A DNA stretch of 19,489 nucleotides from CAYZXL01 sp964482435 (GCA_964482435.1 CAYZXL010000075.1:1-19489); one strand, 5' to 3'; shown: positions 6,094 through 14,685, counted from the first letter of the stretch. Notes: generated by a model not told the origin, from the sequence alone. Numbers and translations: made by a program.

Positions 6094-7998
6094 CTATTCG
6101 CTGAGCAGCCGCGGCGTCTCGAACTCGGCTTTCATTTCTCGCGGCAGGACTCGAACATTCCCTTCCTTGTCGCAGAAATAGAGCGTAGATTCGGACGGCT
6201 CTCTCGCGTGCCCGTCGGCCCATAGAGCGTAGAAGTCCGGGTGCGCGTTCACAGGTCGCCGCGCGTAGGTGTGGTTGTACTGGCTGTTCTTCGTGAGCTG
6301 CTTGATTCTCTCCCAGCTCTTCCCCTGGTCCTTGCTGACCCACATCGCCATTTCGCCGCCGGTGTTGTAGGGCTGTGGTCCGGTTTCCGTTGGGGCGATG
6401 ATTCGCCACGTCCCGTCGTCTTCAAGGTAGAGCGACCCCATGTCATAGTTGTTGTCGGAGGTCATCGCCGGTCGGATTTCCCATTTCTCTCCCGTCCACC
6501 GAGCCGTCGTCCATGTTCTCGGATCGTTCTTCGGTCCGGACTCGTACCCTTTGGCCGTCAGAAAGAGGATCACCGGCCGTCCTTCTTTGTCCGGCCGAAT
6601 ATCCCAGTCCAGCCGAATATCCTTCAGATAGACAAGCAGCCCCTCCGCCTGATAGTCGTGGACGAGTGCCGGATTGTTGATCTCCGTCAGCGGCAGCGTA
6701 AGCTTCTGCCCGTCAACCGTCTGCCATGTCTCGCCGAAGTCGTTTGTCTCCATGTAATACAGGTTTGTTCGCCAGTTCAGCCCCTTCCCCTGCGGATGGT
6801 AATTGAACGCTGTAGCTGCCTTCCTCCCGGACTGGGCGCTGACCTGGTAATGCCCCTCGTCAATCGCCGCCAGACGCGTCCACTCCGACCACTTCACTCC
6901 ATCCGCGCTCGTCATGAAGCAGAGCGTCCGCTTCGCCGGATAATTGTACCGGGTGAAGAAGCAGACGAATCCCTCCTCCGGAACATGCCAGGCTTGCATG
7001 TACGAGAAATTCGTCATCGGGACTTCCTCGCCGGACTCCACTCTTGTCGCGGGGACAAGCTCAAACTCGCTGATGTCGTACGCTTTCTTGCTGCGGTGAA
7101 TGTACGAGGGTCTCGACGTGCCGTGGGATGTCGAGAAAACCCAGATATGCCCCTTGTCATCCACGGAAATGACAGGGTTATCGTGAGCGTCGTCGGTCTT
7201 CTTGTCGAGGAGGATTGTGGGTCGCGGCACCATTCCGGTTTCGTGGTCGTAGTACGACACCATGTGAAGGAGATGCCGGTTGCTGTCCTTCGTTGTCCCG
7301 CCGTAGCAGAAGAACGTCTTCTTTGCCTCCCTGGAATATATCGCAAACGGCTGATGCTTTGCGCAATATGTCCCCAGTCCCCCGCTGTACTTGTACACGT
7401 ACTCGTCGTTCGACGGCTGATTCATGTACCAGATGCCCCGATACCCCTCATCCCTCTTGCTCTGCCTGCGGAGGAAGTCAACCGTCTCTGCCTGGCGCCT
7501 CTGGAATTCCTCCTCCGACAGGAACTTCCAATAGTGAAACCCGAACAGCACAGGTCGGCCCACGTACTTCATCTTATGGATGTTGCACTCCCATCGTGTG
7601 GGCTTGTAGTAGTACAGCACAATCAAGTCGCTTGAGCTGTCAAGCCGCAGCCCCTCGTTGTAGCGATAGCAGGACACATCCTCGGACAGCGAACGGTGCC
7701 TCTCCCAGTACTCCATCGCCTTCTTTTGGAGGGCGTGACTCGTGAAGAAATGCGTATCCATAGGCTTGCTAATGCACTGGCCGACCGAATCGAGTGGCGT
7801 CTTTCCACCTCGTGGAAACCACCCGTCATGCTCCTCCGCGTAGTCCAGCAGGTAATAATGGATGAAGCTGCGACAGTTTGCGCAGGAAGCGTAGGGGTTG
7901 TAATGCTGCCTCCGCCAGAACTCGAGGCCGAATGGCAAGGCGCCTGCGAAAAGGAGAAGAGGCAAGAGTAGTTTGACCAGATGCCACCGGAGTTTCAT
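6094..7998 (-). CDS. Membrane-anchored BNR_4-type propeller protein with prepilin-like N-terminal segment
   Basis: The 634-residue product starts at the ATG at 7998: it directly precedes an N-terminal hydrophobic segment (residues about 8-27, LLLPLLLFAGALPFG), and a good promoter lies 46-74 nt upstream. The frame stays open to 8319, but that extension has non-coding composition. Residues about 38-75 (CANCRSFIHYYLLDYAEEHDGWFPRGG) and the block ending near 165 resemble the DUF1559/H-X9-DG prepilin-like proteins of planctomycetes, although no GFTLIELL pilin motif is seen. From about residue 185 the protein looks like BNR_4 (RGIWYMNQP, KHQPFAIYS, HDNPVISVDDKGHIWVFSTSHG), a sialidase-fold beta-propeller with repeats such as SADGVKWSEW, TNDFGETW and SKDQGKSWERI. 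A role in binding or cleaving exported glycans is plausible but not shown. It probably faces the periplasm. The SD is weak. Confidence 0.9.
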   Translation of the reverse strand: MKLRWHLVKLLLPLLLFAGALPFGLEFWRRQHYNPYASCANCRSFIHYYLLDYAEEHDGWFPRGGKTPLDSVGQCISKPMDTHFFTSHALQKKAMEYWERHRSLSEDVSCYRYNEGLRLDSSSDLIVLYYYKPTRWECNIHKMKYVGRPVLFGFHYWKFLSEEEFQRRQAETVDFLRRQSKRDEGYRGIWYMNQPSNDEYVYKYSGGLGTYCAKHQPFAIYSREAKKTFFCYGGTTKDSNRHLLHMVSYYDHETGMVPRPTILLDKKTDDAHDNPVISVDDKGHIWVFSTSHGTSRPSYIHRSKKAYDISEFELVPATRVESGEEVPMTNFSYMQAWHVPEEGFVCFFTRYNYPAKRTLCFMTSADGVKWSEWTRLAAIDEGHYQVSAQSGRKAATAFNYHPQGKGLNWRTNLYYMETNDFGETWQTVDGQKLTLPLTEINNPALVHDYQAEGLLVYLKDIRLDWDIRPDKEGRPVILFLTAKGYESGPKNDPRTWTTARWTGEKWEIRPAMTSDNNYDMGSLYLEDDGTWRIIAPTETGPQPYNTGGEMAMWVSKDQGKSWERIKQLTKNSQYNHTYARRPVNAHPDFYALWADGHAREPSESTLYFCDKEGNVRVLPREMKAEFETPRLLSE

Positions 7999-8043
7999 GG
8001 GTCGCTGAGCGCTTTTCAACGGATTTCGCCCTCCCCGTATGCG

Positions 8044-8072
8044 AATATAGCACCCCCCCACGCACCGGGCAA
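8044..8072 (-). promoter_or_regulatory. Sigma-70-like promoter of the 6094-7998 gene
   Basis: Read on the minus strand: TTGCCC (8072-8067), 17-nt spacer, TATATT (8049-8044). Transcription would begin near 8036, leaving a leader of about 38 nt before the ATG at 7998. A near-identical element (TTGCCA, 17 nt, TATATT) lies upstream of the other minus-strand propeller gene at 11954-11982. Confidence 0.5.
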
Positions 8073-8745
8073 GGGCGCCTTGGGTCTGCCTTGAAATTGT
8101 GCCATAAGGGCCGGGGTTCCTTGGGAGACGGGGCGCTGGGGGATGAAGAAAGGTTGGTTGTTCGGCCGATCGGGAGCCGGGCGGCGCGCCGGAGTGAGAG
8201 GGTGTTGCGTGCCCTCCTGCACGTTGGGTTTGGGCCAGGGAGGGGTGTGCGGTGGGAAGAGCACGGGGCGATTGGGTTGGGCACTGGCCGGCAAAGCGTA
8301 TTTCCGCGATTCTGGGCAAAGCGCATATTCGTAATGCACGAGAGTATCGTTAGTCAAAGACGCTCGCGAAGCATTTTTGCGGTATAACTGCACTACTCTC
8401 CCGCCGACAGCTTCAGCCATAAACCGGCATCGTGCTTCGGCCGTCGCTCACAAGCATGTCTAATAATCAGGATTAGCCAGGTGGGCGGAGTACAATTCCC
8501 AAAGTGTAAGATTTGAAATTCAGGGAAGATTATCTCAACGATTCTGGAAAATGGTGCGTGGCAAGAAAAGCAGAAGCATTGAGGGGGCAGGTGGCGGAAC
8601 GACTGCTATTCGGACTTTCCCTGTTGTTCCTCACAGAACGTGTGCACCTTCTGAAACAGGCGCCTAAGTTCGGGAGGGACCCAGGGCTTTTGGCGGACGC
8701 CTCCGTGGCTTCGTGGCGGAACTTCGCGCGGGGGACCGTGTCCCT
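8073..8745. other. Intergenic stretch, no convincing gene
   Basis: Between the two minus-strand propeller genes I see no credible gene. The stretch holds a 16-bp direct repeat at 8290-8305 and 8315-8330 (GGCAAAGCG followed by A/T-rich bases, about 25 nt apart), and the 15-bp core of the dispersed repeat at 8476-8490 followed by TACAATTCCC; the 10-mer GGAGTACAAT recurs near 5803. Frames running into 8746 on the minus strand are open for short distances but look non-coding. Confidence 0.55.
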
Positions 8746-11394
8746 CTATGGATTGGACTCCGTTCGCTTTAGTTCTCGCAGCATCCGGTGCACGATAAGA
8801 AAGACCCTCAGTTCTTTCTCGGCCTGGGCGAGCCTTTTCTCAAGTGCCGGGATGATGCCAGCACCAGCACTCCTTAGTTGCGAAAGCGCGGTCTTGACCG
8901 GCCCGGAGTCATCTCGTCTCAAAGAATCGGGCTCGTTTTCCGCCAACCCTCGCAGGAGCCGAAGGTACCTCGACTCCGACGGTAGATGCTCGGCAATAGT
9001 CCCAAGACAACGCTCCAAGACCTGCTCATAATTCGGCGAGTACGCAACGTCAAGCTGCAAGGGTGTGGCATCGTAGTATCTCTCATCTTCGCAAGCAGCC
9101 ACCTCCACGCGGTACTTCCCGGCTTTCAGCTCCCCAAAGGAGAGCATGTTCCCCTCGTAAGCAAGCTGCCATTCGCCCCCAGCGATGCGATACGCGAGAC
9201 GGGCTATCGCGTCGGCCTCCGAGGGAACCACCTTAGCTGGAATTTCCCAGAAGACGTCTTCTACCTCGTATGGCCCCTCTCTTGTCAGCAGCGTGTGCGG
9301 CAGAGGACAACTTGCGTTTACCATGAAGCTCAGAGGTTCAGGAGTAATTTCTCCAAGTGGTCCCATGGCCACGACCTCGATCTGGTACCGCCCTTCACCC
9401 GGGAAATGAATGGTTATTGGATTCCCCCCTTCGCCCTCCTGCCAAGAGCCGTCCTCGAATCGCCAAAAGAGTCTGGTATCTGGTCGAGGCTCCTGGCCCA
9501 CCAAGACCTCCGGCCTCACCACCAAGGAACGCTTGACCTCAGTGGGAACATCCCTGGCCTTGAGTTTGAAACCGGCTGTCCCCTTCATGAAAACATGTCG
9601 AGTGCCTGCGTACTGGCCTGCGTCGAACCACAGGTTGTGCGCCCGGTCTTCCAGCACCTGCCGAATCTCATACTCCTGCCCGGCGAGAGGCGTGTGCCGA
9701 AAATCGCACTGGATAACTCTGCCGCCGAAGAATCTGAAAATGGGGCCAGCCACATAGTCAGTCCAAAAGCCGTGGGAAAATCCCGGGGTGAGTGTGTCAT
9801 AATACTGAGGTAATGGATCGCCACGCACGTAATCCTGTGGGCGGGAACGGAGGGCCGTATCACCCCAACGAGGGACCAAGAGATAAAGCTTGTTCTCCCC
9901 GGCTCTCTCCACTGGCACGTATTCTCGAGGATACGCTTTCAGGAGTTCGTCTTCGAACGGCTGGAGAGACTGTGATCCCAGAAGCCATCGCCCAGGCTGG
10001 TTGAGCGAGAGGGGTATCTCTGATAGCTGCCCGCGATCATACGTGTAGTATTTCCCTCCACTTGTGTGGATCAAAACGCCATACTTGGGGCTCTCGTGGA
10101 GGTAATGAATCCCCTCGCGCATGTTAAACGTATCCCAGCGCTTGCCGTCGTAATAATAGACACTGCTGGAACCACGGGACCCAAACCAGATCCTTCCTTC
10201 GTCCAGCAGAACGCAACCCTGGAAGGAGCTATCCGGGCGAAAGCGCTTGGCCCCCCGCTTGACGGCAGCGGTGAGCATCTGTTCTATCCAGTCGTACCGT
10301 TCGATACCGCCCGGGCCGATGTCATAAGCTCCCCCCTTGAACACGCTGCTTTGCAGCAAGATATGCCCTTGATCATCGGACATGCCACGGACTATCGCAG
10401 CTATGTCGAAGCGGAAATCCATGTGGCCCCATTGATTCCCGTCCCAGCGGGAGATGGCTCCGGGGTGGTCCTCAAGGAACATCCAGATGTTCCCGTTGCT
10501 ATCGCGGATCGGATGACATGCCGTCAGCCGATATTCTTCCCATTGGTTGACCCAGGAAGGTGGCTCAGCAGGAGCTTGCGCCTGACGGTACACATAAACC
10601 CCTGTCGGAGAACCCGCATAGATGCCTCCACGTGAATCCTCGAAGAGATAGCGGACTTCAGCGGTGCCAATCCCCTGCTTCCATCCAAACCACTCGATTT
10701 TGCCGTCCTTGTATCGCGCTGCCCCCGCCCGAGGTGTCCCGAACCAGATGGAACCGTCAGAAGCGTTGAGCACGGAATGGCGAAACTGCGAGCAGCGTGT
10801 GTTGTTCCAGCCCAGGCTTGCTGTTTCCTTCACGGGCGCGATTTCACCCTCTGGTGTGACCCGCAAAAAGATGTAGCTTCGGAGCTTGTCGCTCCAGGTG
10901 AGGAGCCATACTGCGCCGTCGCCGGCCCGGAAAATGTCATAAACGGGGCGGTCTGCGAGGTATCCGTTGATCTTCTCCACGTCTGCAGGCTCACCTGTTT
11001 CTAGGTGATAGACGTATACATGCTGGTAGCCATAATCGAGGATGACCATCATGTTCTTTCCCCAGAGCGCGCCGTGAACTCCTCTCTGTCCAGGGACGCT
11101 CTTGATGGGCGATGAAATCTCCAGATGGCCAAAATCGCCATGCTTGTCAACCCAGTAGAGGTTCTGGTTGTGGTAGAAATAGACCTTGTCCCCGGTATCG
11201 AAGACCAGCGTGCCCAGAAGGCTTAGAAGAGCTTCGATTCTCTTCCATTTCCCCCCAATATATGTCGCGAGAAACCGGTTCCCCCAGTTGAATACCTGCC
11301 CGGATGCTGATACATACAGGCCCGGGTGCTCGTGAGGAACCTCACGGTAGGAGTCGGTTACATAGACCGCTTGCCCGTCGCTCAGGTTGTACAA
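8746..11394 (-). CDS. Reg_prop-type beta-propeller protein, main body (downstream of an in-frame TAG)
   Basis: This 882-codon frame is most of a large exported propeller protein. Blade-like repeats of the two-component-regulator-propeller kind run through the first ~600 residues (ASDGSIWFGTPRAGAARY, DSRGGIYAGSPTGVYVY, DSNGNIWMF, DEGRIWFGSRGSSSVYYYDG, RAHNLWFDAGQYAG). Two Ig-like Y_Y_Y-type segments follow at about 641-694 (FWRFEDGSWQEGEGG...YQIEVVAMGPLG) and 732-785 (LAYRIAGGEWQLAYEG...YRVEVAA). Residues 786-882 are helical and charged (ALEKRLAQAEKELRVF). Sensor histidine kinases of this architecture carry a kinase next; here it is absent, so this is a kinase-less relative. The TTG at 11394 is only the first possible start after the TAG at 11470-11472: it has no usable SD and no signal peptide, and the frame is coding-like right up to the TAG. 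The true gene therefore starts at 11730. Confidence 0.8.
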   Translation of the reverse strand: MYNLSDGQAVYVTDSYREVPHEHPGLYVSASGQVFNWGNRFLATYIGGKWKRIEALLSLLGTLVFDTGDKVYFYHNQNLYWVDKHGDFGHLEISSPIKSVPGQRGVHGALWGKNMMVILDYGYQHVYVYHLETGEPADVEKINGYLADRPVYDIFRAGDGAVWLLTWSDKLRSYIFLRVTPEGEIAPVKETASLGWNNTRCSQFRHSVLNASDGSIWFGTPRAGAARYKDGKIEWFGWKQGIGTAEVRYLFEDSRGGIYAGSPTGVYVYRQAQAPAEPPSWVNQWEEYRLTACHPIRDSNGNIWMFLEDHPGAISRWDGNQWGHMDFRFDIAAIVRGMSDDQGHILLQSSVFKGGAYDIGPGGIERYDWIEQMLTAAVKRGAKRFRPDSSFQGCVLLDEGRIWFGSRGSSSVYYYDGKRWDTFNMREGIHYLHESPKYGVLIHTSGGKYYTYDRGQLSEIPLSLNQPGRWLLGSQSLQPFEDELLKAYPREYVPVERAGENKLYLLVPRWGDTALRSRPQDYVRGDPLPQYYDTLTPGFSHGFWTDYVAGPIFRFFGGRVIQCDFRHTPLAGQEYEIRQVLEDRAHNLWFDAGQYAGTRHVFMKGTAGFKLKARDVPTEVKRSLVVRPEVLVGQEPRPDTRLFWRFEDGSWQEGEGGNPITIHFPGEGRYQIEVVAMGPLGEITPEPLSFMVNASCPLPHTLLTREGPYEVEDVFWEIPAKVVPSEADAIARLAYRIAGGEWQLAYEGNMLSFGELKAGKYRVEVAACEDERYYDATPLQLDVAYSPNYEQVLERCLGTIAEHLPSESRYLRLLRGLAENEPDSLRRDDSGPVKTALSQLRSAGAGIIPALEKRLAQAEKELRVFLIVHRMLRELKRTESNP

Positions 11395-11469
11395 CCTATC
11401 CTGATGGTCATTGTCCCCCGGCCCGGTCGCATATAATCCGCGGTCTGGCCCGCCGCAGAGAAACCCGTT

Positions 11470-11730
11470 CTACCTGCTGGAGCCGGCCTCCTCAGTTACG
11501 GGCGGCCGAAATTGCCGTCCATCCCAGAAATACACCGAGGTGCTCACCGTTATCCAGGGGATGTCTCCGGGCTCCACCCCCATTGACGAAACAAATGCGT
11601 CTTTGGCAGCTGGGAGCGGCAATTCTTCCCAACGTCCGACGGTCTCGCCACACGATGTTGGTTCACCATTGGTTGAGGAACCGAAGGTCAGCAAAGTCCC
11701 TGCAATGAGCGCCCCTGATAGACTTCTCAT
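11470..11730 (-). pseudogene. N-terminal fragment (signal peptide and first blade) of the propeller gene, ended by TAG
   Basis: The ATG at 11730 has a good SD (GGGAGG, about 10 nt upstream) and opens a signal peptide (MRSLSGALIAGTLLTFGSS). After 86 codons (…WITVSTSVYFWDGRQFRPPV…) the frame meets TAG at 11470-11472. The 8746-11394 frame continues in exactly the same phase, and the codons between (NGFLCGGPDRGLYATGPGD...) read like the rest of a propeller blade. This is therefore one gene, 8746-11730 (994 sense codons if the TAG is read through), with a nonsense codon. A single sequencing or assembly error, a recent inactivating mutation, or readthrough would all explain it. The window gives no way to choose, though TAG ends other genes here (2459, 6094, 19095), so it is not generally reassigned. 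Confidence 0.75.
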
Positions 11731-11953
11731 GACTGACGCACCTCCCAATCCGTTAAACCCCTTTCTCAGCGAAATGGGTATTTCTCCCTCAGTTTGCCGA
11801 GCCCGCGCCCTGAGTGCCAGACTGTTCCCCAACGACGAGGACGCCACCGGCTCCGACCGCCGCCGGCCCGACCGCACCTGTTCGTATGACTTTGAAAGCT
11901 ACATCGGTGTTCGGGGCTGACCAAATGGTTAATCCAACTCCCCCCCAACCTTG

Positions 11954-11982
11954 AATATACCGCATCATCGCCCCCCTGGCAA
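11954..11982 (-). promoter_or_regulatory. Sigma-70-like promoter upstream of the propeller gene
   Basis: Read on the minus strand: TTGCCA (11982-11977), 17-nt spacer, TATATT (11959-11954), followed by TC and a G-rich tract, as in the element at 8044-8072. The start at 11730 would have a leader of about 215 nt, which is long; a small upstream ORF or a regulated leader is possible. Confidence 0.45.
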
Positions 11983-12216
11983 CAGTGCGTGAAATCCTGG
12001 CCCACCCTGTGCCTGAGGCCGGTCAAACTCTCCAAAAGCGCGCAGCCTATTGAGCATGTCGGGTATATACGTAGTTCCAGGAACGACTTTTCCTGTACGC
12101 TGGCGCATAGCCCGGAAGCGGCAAGAACGCCTTTCACCATGGGTTCGCTCCCAAACTCACCCGCTATTCAAGTGTCTTGATTACTGTTCTGACATCTGCT
12201 TTTGCTTCCTGCTGCC

Positions 12217-12288
12217 TCTTTAAAGAACCCTTTTGTCTCGGCATGCTTGAAGTGCAGGCCCCTCACCAGAAACGCCAGGTGGGTGGAG
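12217..12288 (-). repeat. Dispersed 72-bp repeat, copy 2
   Basis: This is the reverse-oriented counterpart of 5695-5766 (56 of 72 identical, no gaps). The core GCCAGGTGGGTGGAG lies at 12274-12288. Weaker similarity seems to continue beyond 12288, so the full element may exceed 100 bp. Confidence 0.7.
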
Positions 12289-12946
12289 ATAAGTCGCCTA
12301 AAGCGATACTCTGTTCCACAATCAGCGACACGCAAGCCCGTTACGAATGGCCCATTTGTCACCAATCGCGGGTAATGGCTTTCCCCGCCAAGGAGGCCGT
12401 TCTTATTTTCTGAGAATGGTCATTCTGCGGGTCTCCACTACGAGGCCGCAACGTGCGCCGCAGGCAACCTGTACGAGAGGTTGAGGCGATCGAGGCTTGG
12501 AAGCAGTCGGGCGAGCAGGGGCTTCGATGAAAGCGGGCGGTGCGAGTGAACGAAGAGTCCCGCTTTGTGATATCGGTCAACCGACGTCACGCGAAAGGGG
12601 TAGCAGTCGTCGACGGCGTTTTTGAACAGGTGGTCACTGGTGCTTGTTTACCACCACGTGACATCGCGGATGCAACCCGTTGTCTCAGGACCGGGAGAAG
12701 AGATTTCGCCTGTCGAGAAGCTTCGGCGTCAGCGTCTGCTGATAGTCACGGCGTCAGACGCTTGCCGTTTTCTATGACAGGGGGAAAGGGGGGAAGGGCA
12801 GACATGATGCCTTTGGAGTCGGTGAATTTTCTTGGCCCGAGCGCTGGTCTTGAACCGTTTCTCGTGATCCCGCCAGGCCTGCTCGCAAACAGGAGTGCGG
12901 GGGTTCACTGTGCGCCTCCTTCGGCCCATAAGCGACAAAAAAGTGC

Positions 12947-12978
12947 TTGACATAGGCGCTGGAGAGCCACACTATTAT
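12947..12978 (+). promoter_or_regulatory. Orphan promoter-like element
   Basis: TTGACA (12947-12952), preceded by an A-rich tract, and TATTAT (12973-12978) have near-consensus sequence, but the 20-nt spacer is longer than the usual 16-19. An SD-like GAAAGGGGGG (13014-13023) and ATG at 13028 follow, yet the ORF there does not look protein-like. It may drive a small RNA, a decayed gene, or the lipoprotein operon at 13430. Confidence 0.3.
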
Positions 12979-13429
12979 GCCTGAAAAGGGAATGCCGGGA
13001 GTGCTGACGCGGTGAAAGGGGGGCAAAATGGCCGTGGCAGGAAGTTTCCCAACCGAAGCTGCACACGCGATTTTCTCCGGTAATGGGTGCGCCTCACTGT
13101 TCATACAAGGGAATTGGCTTCCCATACCCTGTTGCTGCGTGCAGATTCCTCGTCCACCTGGCGGCCAACCCCTTGAGCCCTATTGTGCTATGGAGTCACG
13201 GGAAGGCCCCTCCTGGACATGTCGCTGCTTCTTCAGCACCGAATCAGCCACCCCGGCCCGAGTCATGCGCCTCGCATACATGGCGTTTCTTTTTGCTGGT
13301 CATTCAAGTCCTGACATACGCGTTCACGGCAACTGGACGCGCGTGCATAGCTTTTCTCTAACTGTCTCAGGATCAAAATGAGCAAAGAATTCTTGGCCCG
13401 CATAACGATCTACCGTGGAGGGGGGTACG

Positions 13430-13870
13430 ATGAAAAAATCCGTTGTTGCTTCGGCAGGATTTAGCTCAGTCTTTCTTCTTTCATTGGCGGTCCTTGTGCC
13501 CGTATTTGTTCTGACAGGGTGTTCAAGTCTACCGCCAAAGATCGCGTCTCCGGAGAGAATTGCTCGGCTCGAGGTGAATAAGTCCACAAAAGAGGATGTT
13601 CTGGCGGTGATGGGGCTTCCCCATAGGAGAGAGGTCAAAACGACGGAGGGTGCCGAGGCTGTAGAATATTGGATTTACTTTAAGGGGCGCGGCAAAGGGC
13701 GGACGAGAATATTCCTACCTGTAGGTCCCTTTGATGTGGGCGCTTATACTGTAACCGCCATCTTACCTGTGGATGTCTCAAATGGGGAAAGGCGGAACCT
13801 CGCCGCAATCATCGGGTTCAATAAGGACGGACTGGTTGTGAGCTTGTTGACGGGAGGAACAGAATCATGA
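13430..13870 (+). CDS. BamE/SmpA-OmlA-like lipoprotein
   Basis: The 146-residue product begins MKKSVVASAGFSSVFLL and has a lipobox LTGC at about residues 27-30, so it should be lipidated and anchored in the envelope. The mature N-terminal half has the SmpA/OmlA (BamE-type) pattern: a short strand, then a helix-turn region KSTKEDVLAVMGLPHRRE, then AVEYWIYF. In proteobacteria BamE is part of the beta-barrel assembly machine, but many paralogues with this fold have other roles, so I give no symbol. The ATG at 13430 is chosen over the in-frame GTG at 13415 because GGAGGGGGG lies just upstream of it. The stop overlaps the next start (ATGA at 13867-13870), which indicates an operon with translational coupling. 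Confidence 0.85.
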   Translation: MKKSVVASAGFSSVFLLSLAVLVPVFVLTGCSSLPPKIASPERIARLEVNKSTKEDVLAVMGLPHRREVKTTEGAEAVEYWIYFKGRGKGRTRIFLPVGPFDVGAYTVTAILPVDVSNGERRNLAAIIGFNKDGLVVSLLTGGTES

Positions 13871-14685
13871 AAAGGCACCTGAGGAATTGGAGATGGGTTT
13901 TCATAGGCATCGGTCTTTTTGCCATCTTGGCGTTGTCTGGATGCACAACGGTCCCGCGCGTCGCCACCCTGTCAACAGAACCGCTGCGCTTGGACCAGCA
14001 GCCGCTTGGAGTTGTCATCCTTGTGCCGGAAAAAGGCGTCGAATTCTTCGAGGCGGTGCAGATCGCGCTAATAGGAATAAAGACAGTTTCCAATCTCTAT
14101 ACTTTCGCCGGAATTTGGGACCCCGCACCTGTTTTTGCCAAGAACCTACTCGCCTCGCTTCCTTCGGGTTGTGGAGTCAGTGCCGTTCCACTGTGGGAGC
14201 ATCTCGATGAGAAGAGCTATGGCGAGCTTGTCGCAGCCTGCGAAGCTGCCTTCAATGAGGCAAGGACAAGAAAGGAAGCTGGGGCCCCAACGTTACCCGG
14301 GCTCGTGTTAGAGATGGCCGGGTCGCCCCCTACCAAGTATTTGGGTTCCCCGCCCATTGACCCGCTTAAAGGAGTCCGAGAGAGAGCGGGTACGGACCTC
14401 GTCTTGGAAATATCCATCGCGGGAATGGCGTATTACCGGGGCAAGACGGTTTTGTTCAGTGTGGGAAAGTTCTGGCTCTGCGTCTACGGGCGAATAATCC
14501 GTTTATCCGACGGACAAGTTCTTCGCTATTCTCAAAGGATCGAAAGTGTCATTCCCAAGCATCCGATGGGCAGTTTTTCTGAAATTGAAAAGGATGCCCT
14601 TGCGCCCTTGAAAGAGGATTATGAAAGAGCCTTGGCGAAGATTCTTCGAGCAGACGGCCCTTTCCTTAAGGAGCTCTTACGATAA
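13867..14685 (+). CDS. Lipoprotein of unknown function, 272 aa
   Basis: It begins with a charged N-terminus, a hydrophobic segment (VFIGIGLFAILAL) and a lipobox LSGC at about residues 23-26, so it is a predicted lipoprotein. The mature part alternates beta segments (QPLGVVILVPEKG, TDLVLEISIAGMAYY, KFWLCVYGRIIRLSDGQVLRYS) with a charged helical region (SYGELVAACEAAFNEARTRKEAG) and ends in a helix (EIEKDALAPLKEDYERALAKIL). The segment with SDGQVLRYSQRIES recalls lipoproteins whose domains report on the state of a substrate or cell-wall component, but I recognise no family. It overlaps the BamE-like gene by 4 nt and has an SD-like GGGAGG before its start, so the two probably form one functional unit in the envelope. 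Confidence 0.85.
   Translation: MKRHLRNWRWVFIGIGLFAILALSGCTTVPRVATLSTEPLRLDQQPLGVVILVPEKGVEFFEAVQIALIGIKTVSNLYTFAGIWDPAPVFAKNLLASLPSGCGVSAVPLWEHLDEKSYGELVAACEAAFNEARTRKEAGAPTLPGLVLEMAGSPPTKYLGSPPIDPLKGVRERAGTDLVLEISIAGMAYYRGKTVLFSVGKFWLCVYGRIIRLSDGQVLRYSQRIESVIPKHPMGSFSEIEKDALAPLKEDYERALAKILRADGPFLKELLR

Larger units (their letters stand above)
11983..13429. other. Long stretch with no convincing gene
   Basis: About 1.45 kb between the divergent propeller and lipoprotein genes. ORFs on both strands (e.g. 12540-12950, 13028-13381) are rich in Ser, Pro, Cys and Arg, low in acidic residues and overlap others, so I do not call them. The stretch holds the second copy of the dispersed repeat (12217-12288), an 8-bp inverted repeat AGCGTCTG/CAGACGCT (12731-12762) overlapping a GGCGTCAG direct repeat, and a promoter-like element at 12947-12978. 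CAACCCGTTGTCT near 12674 recurs at 14802. It may be decayed genes. Confidence 0.55.

Noticed and set aside
6241..7635. 464-codon plus-strand ORF
   Set aside because: It is exactly antisense to the BNR_4 gene, has no SD, and its sequence (rich in R, V, L, P) is what GC-biased antisense frames give.
7999..8319. Upstream extension of the BNR gene
   Set aside because: The frame is open but Pro/Arg/Ser-rich, covers the proposed promoter, and would bury the hydrophobic anchor inside the protein.
11470..11472. TAG reassigned to an amino acid throughout the organism
   Set aside because: TAG is the terminator of the kinase gene (2459), the BNR gene (6094) and the beta-helix gene (19095), so general reassignment is not supported.
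11766..12140. Minus-strand 124-codon ORF upstream of the propeller gene
   Set aside because: It overlaps the proposed promoter and leader, is rich in R, S, G and C, and is out of frame with the propeller gene.
12540..12950. 136-codon plus-strand ORF from GTG
   Set aside because: No SD and no recognisable domain; its composition is not protein-like and it overlaps inverted and direct repeats.
13261..13320. Possible third long copy of the dispersed repeat (CATGGCGTTTC...ATTCAAG)
   Set aside because: Only short scattered matches; I could not align it gaplessly as with the other two copies.
13028..13381. 117-codon ORF after a good SD
   Set aside because: Contains CCC and few acidic or lysine residues; the start signals are kept as a finding, but the protein is unlikely.
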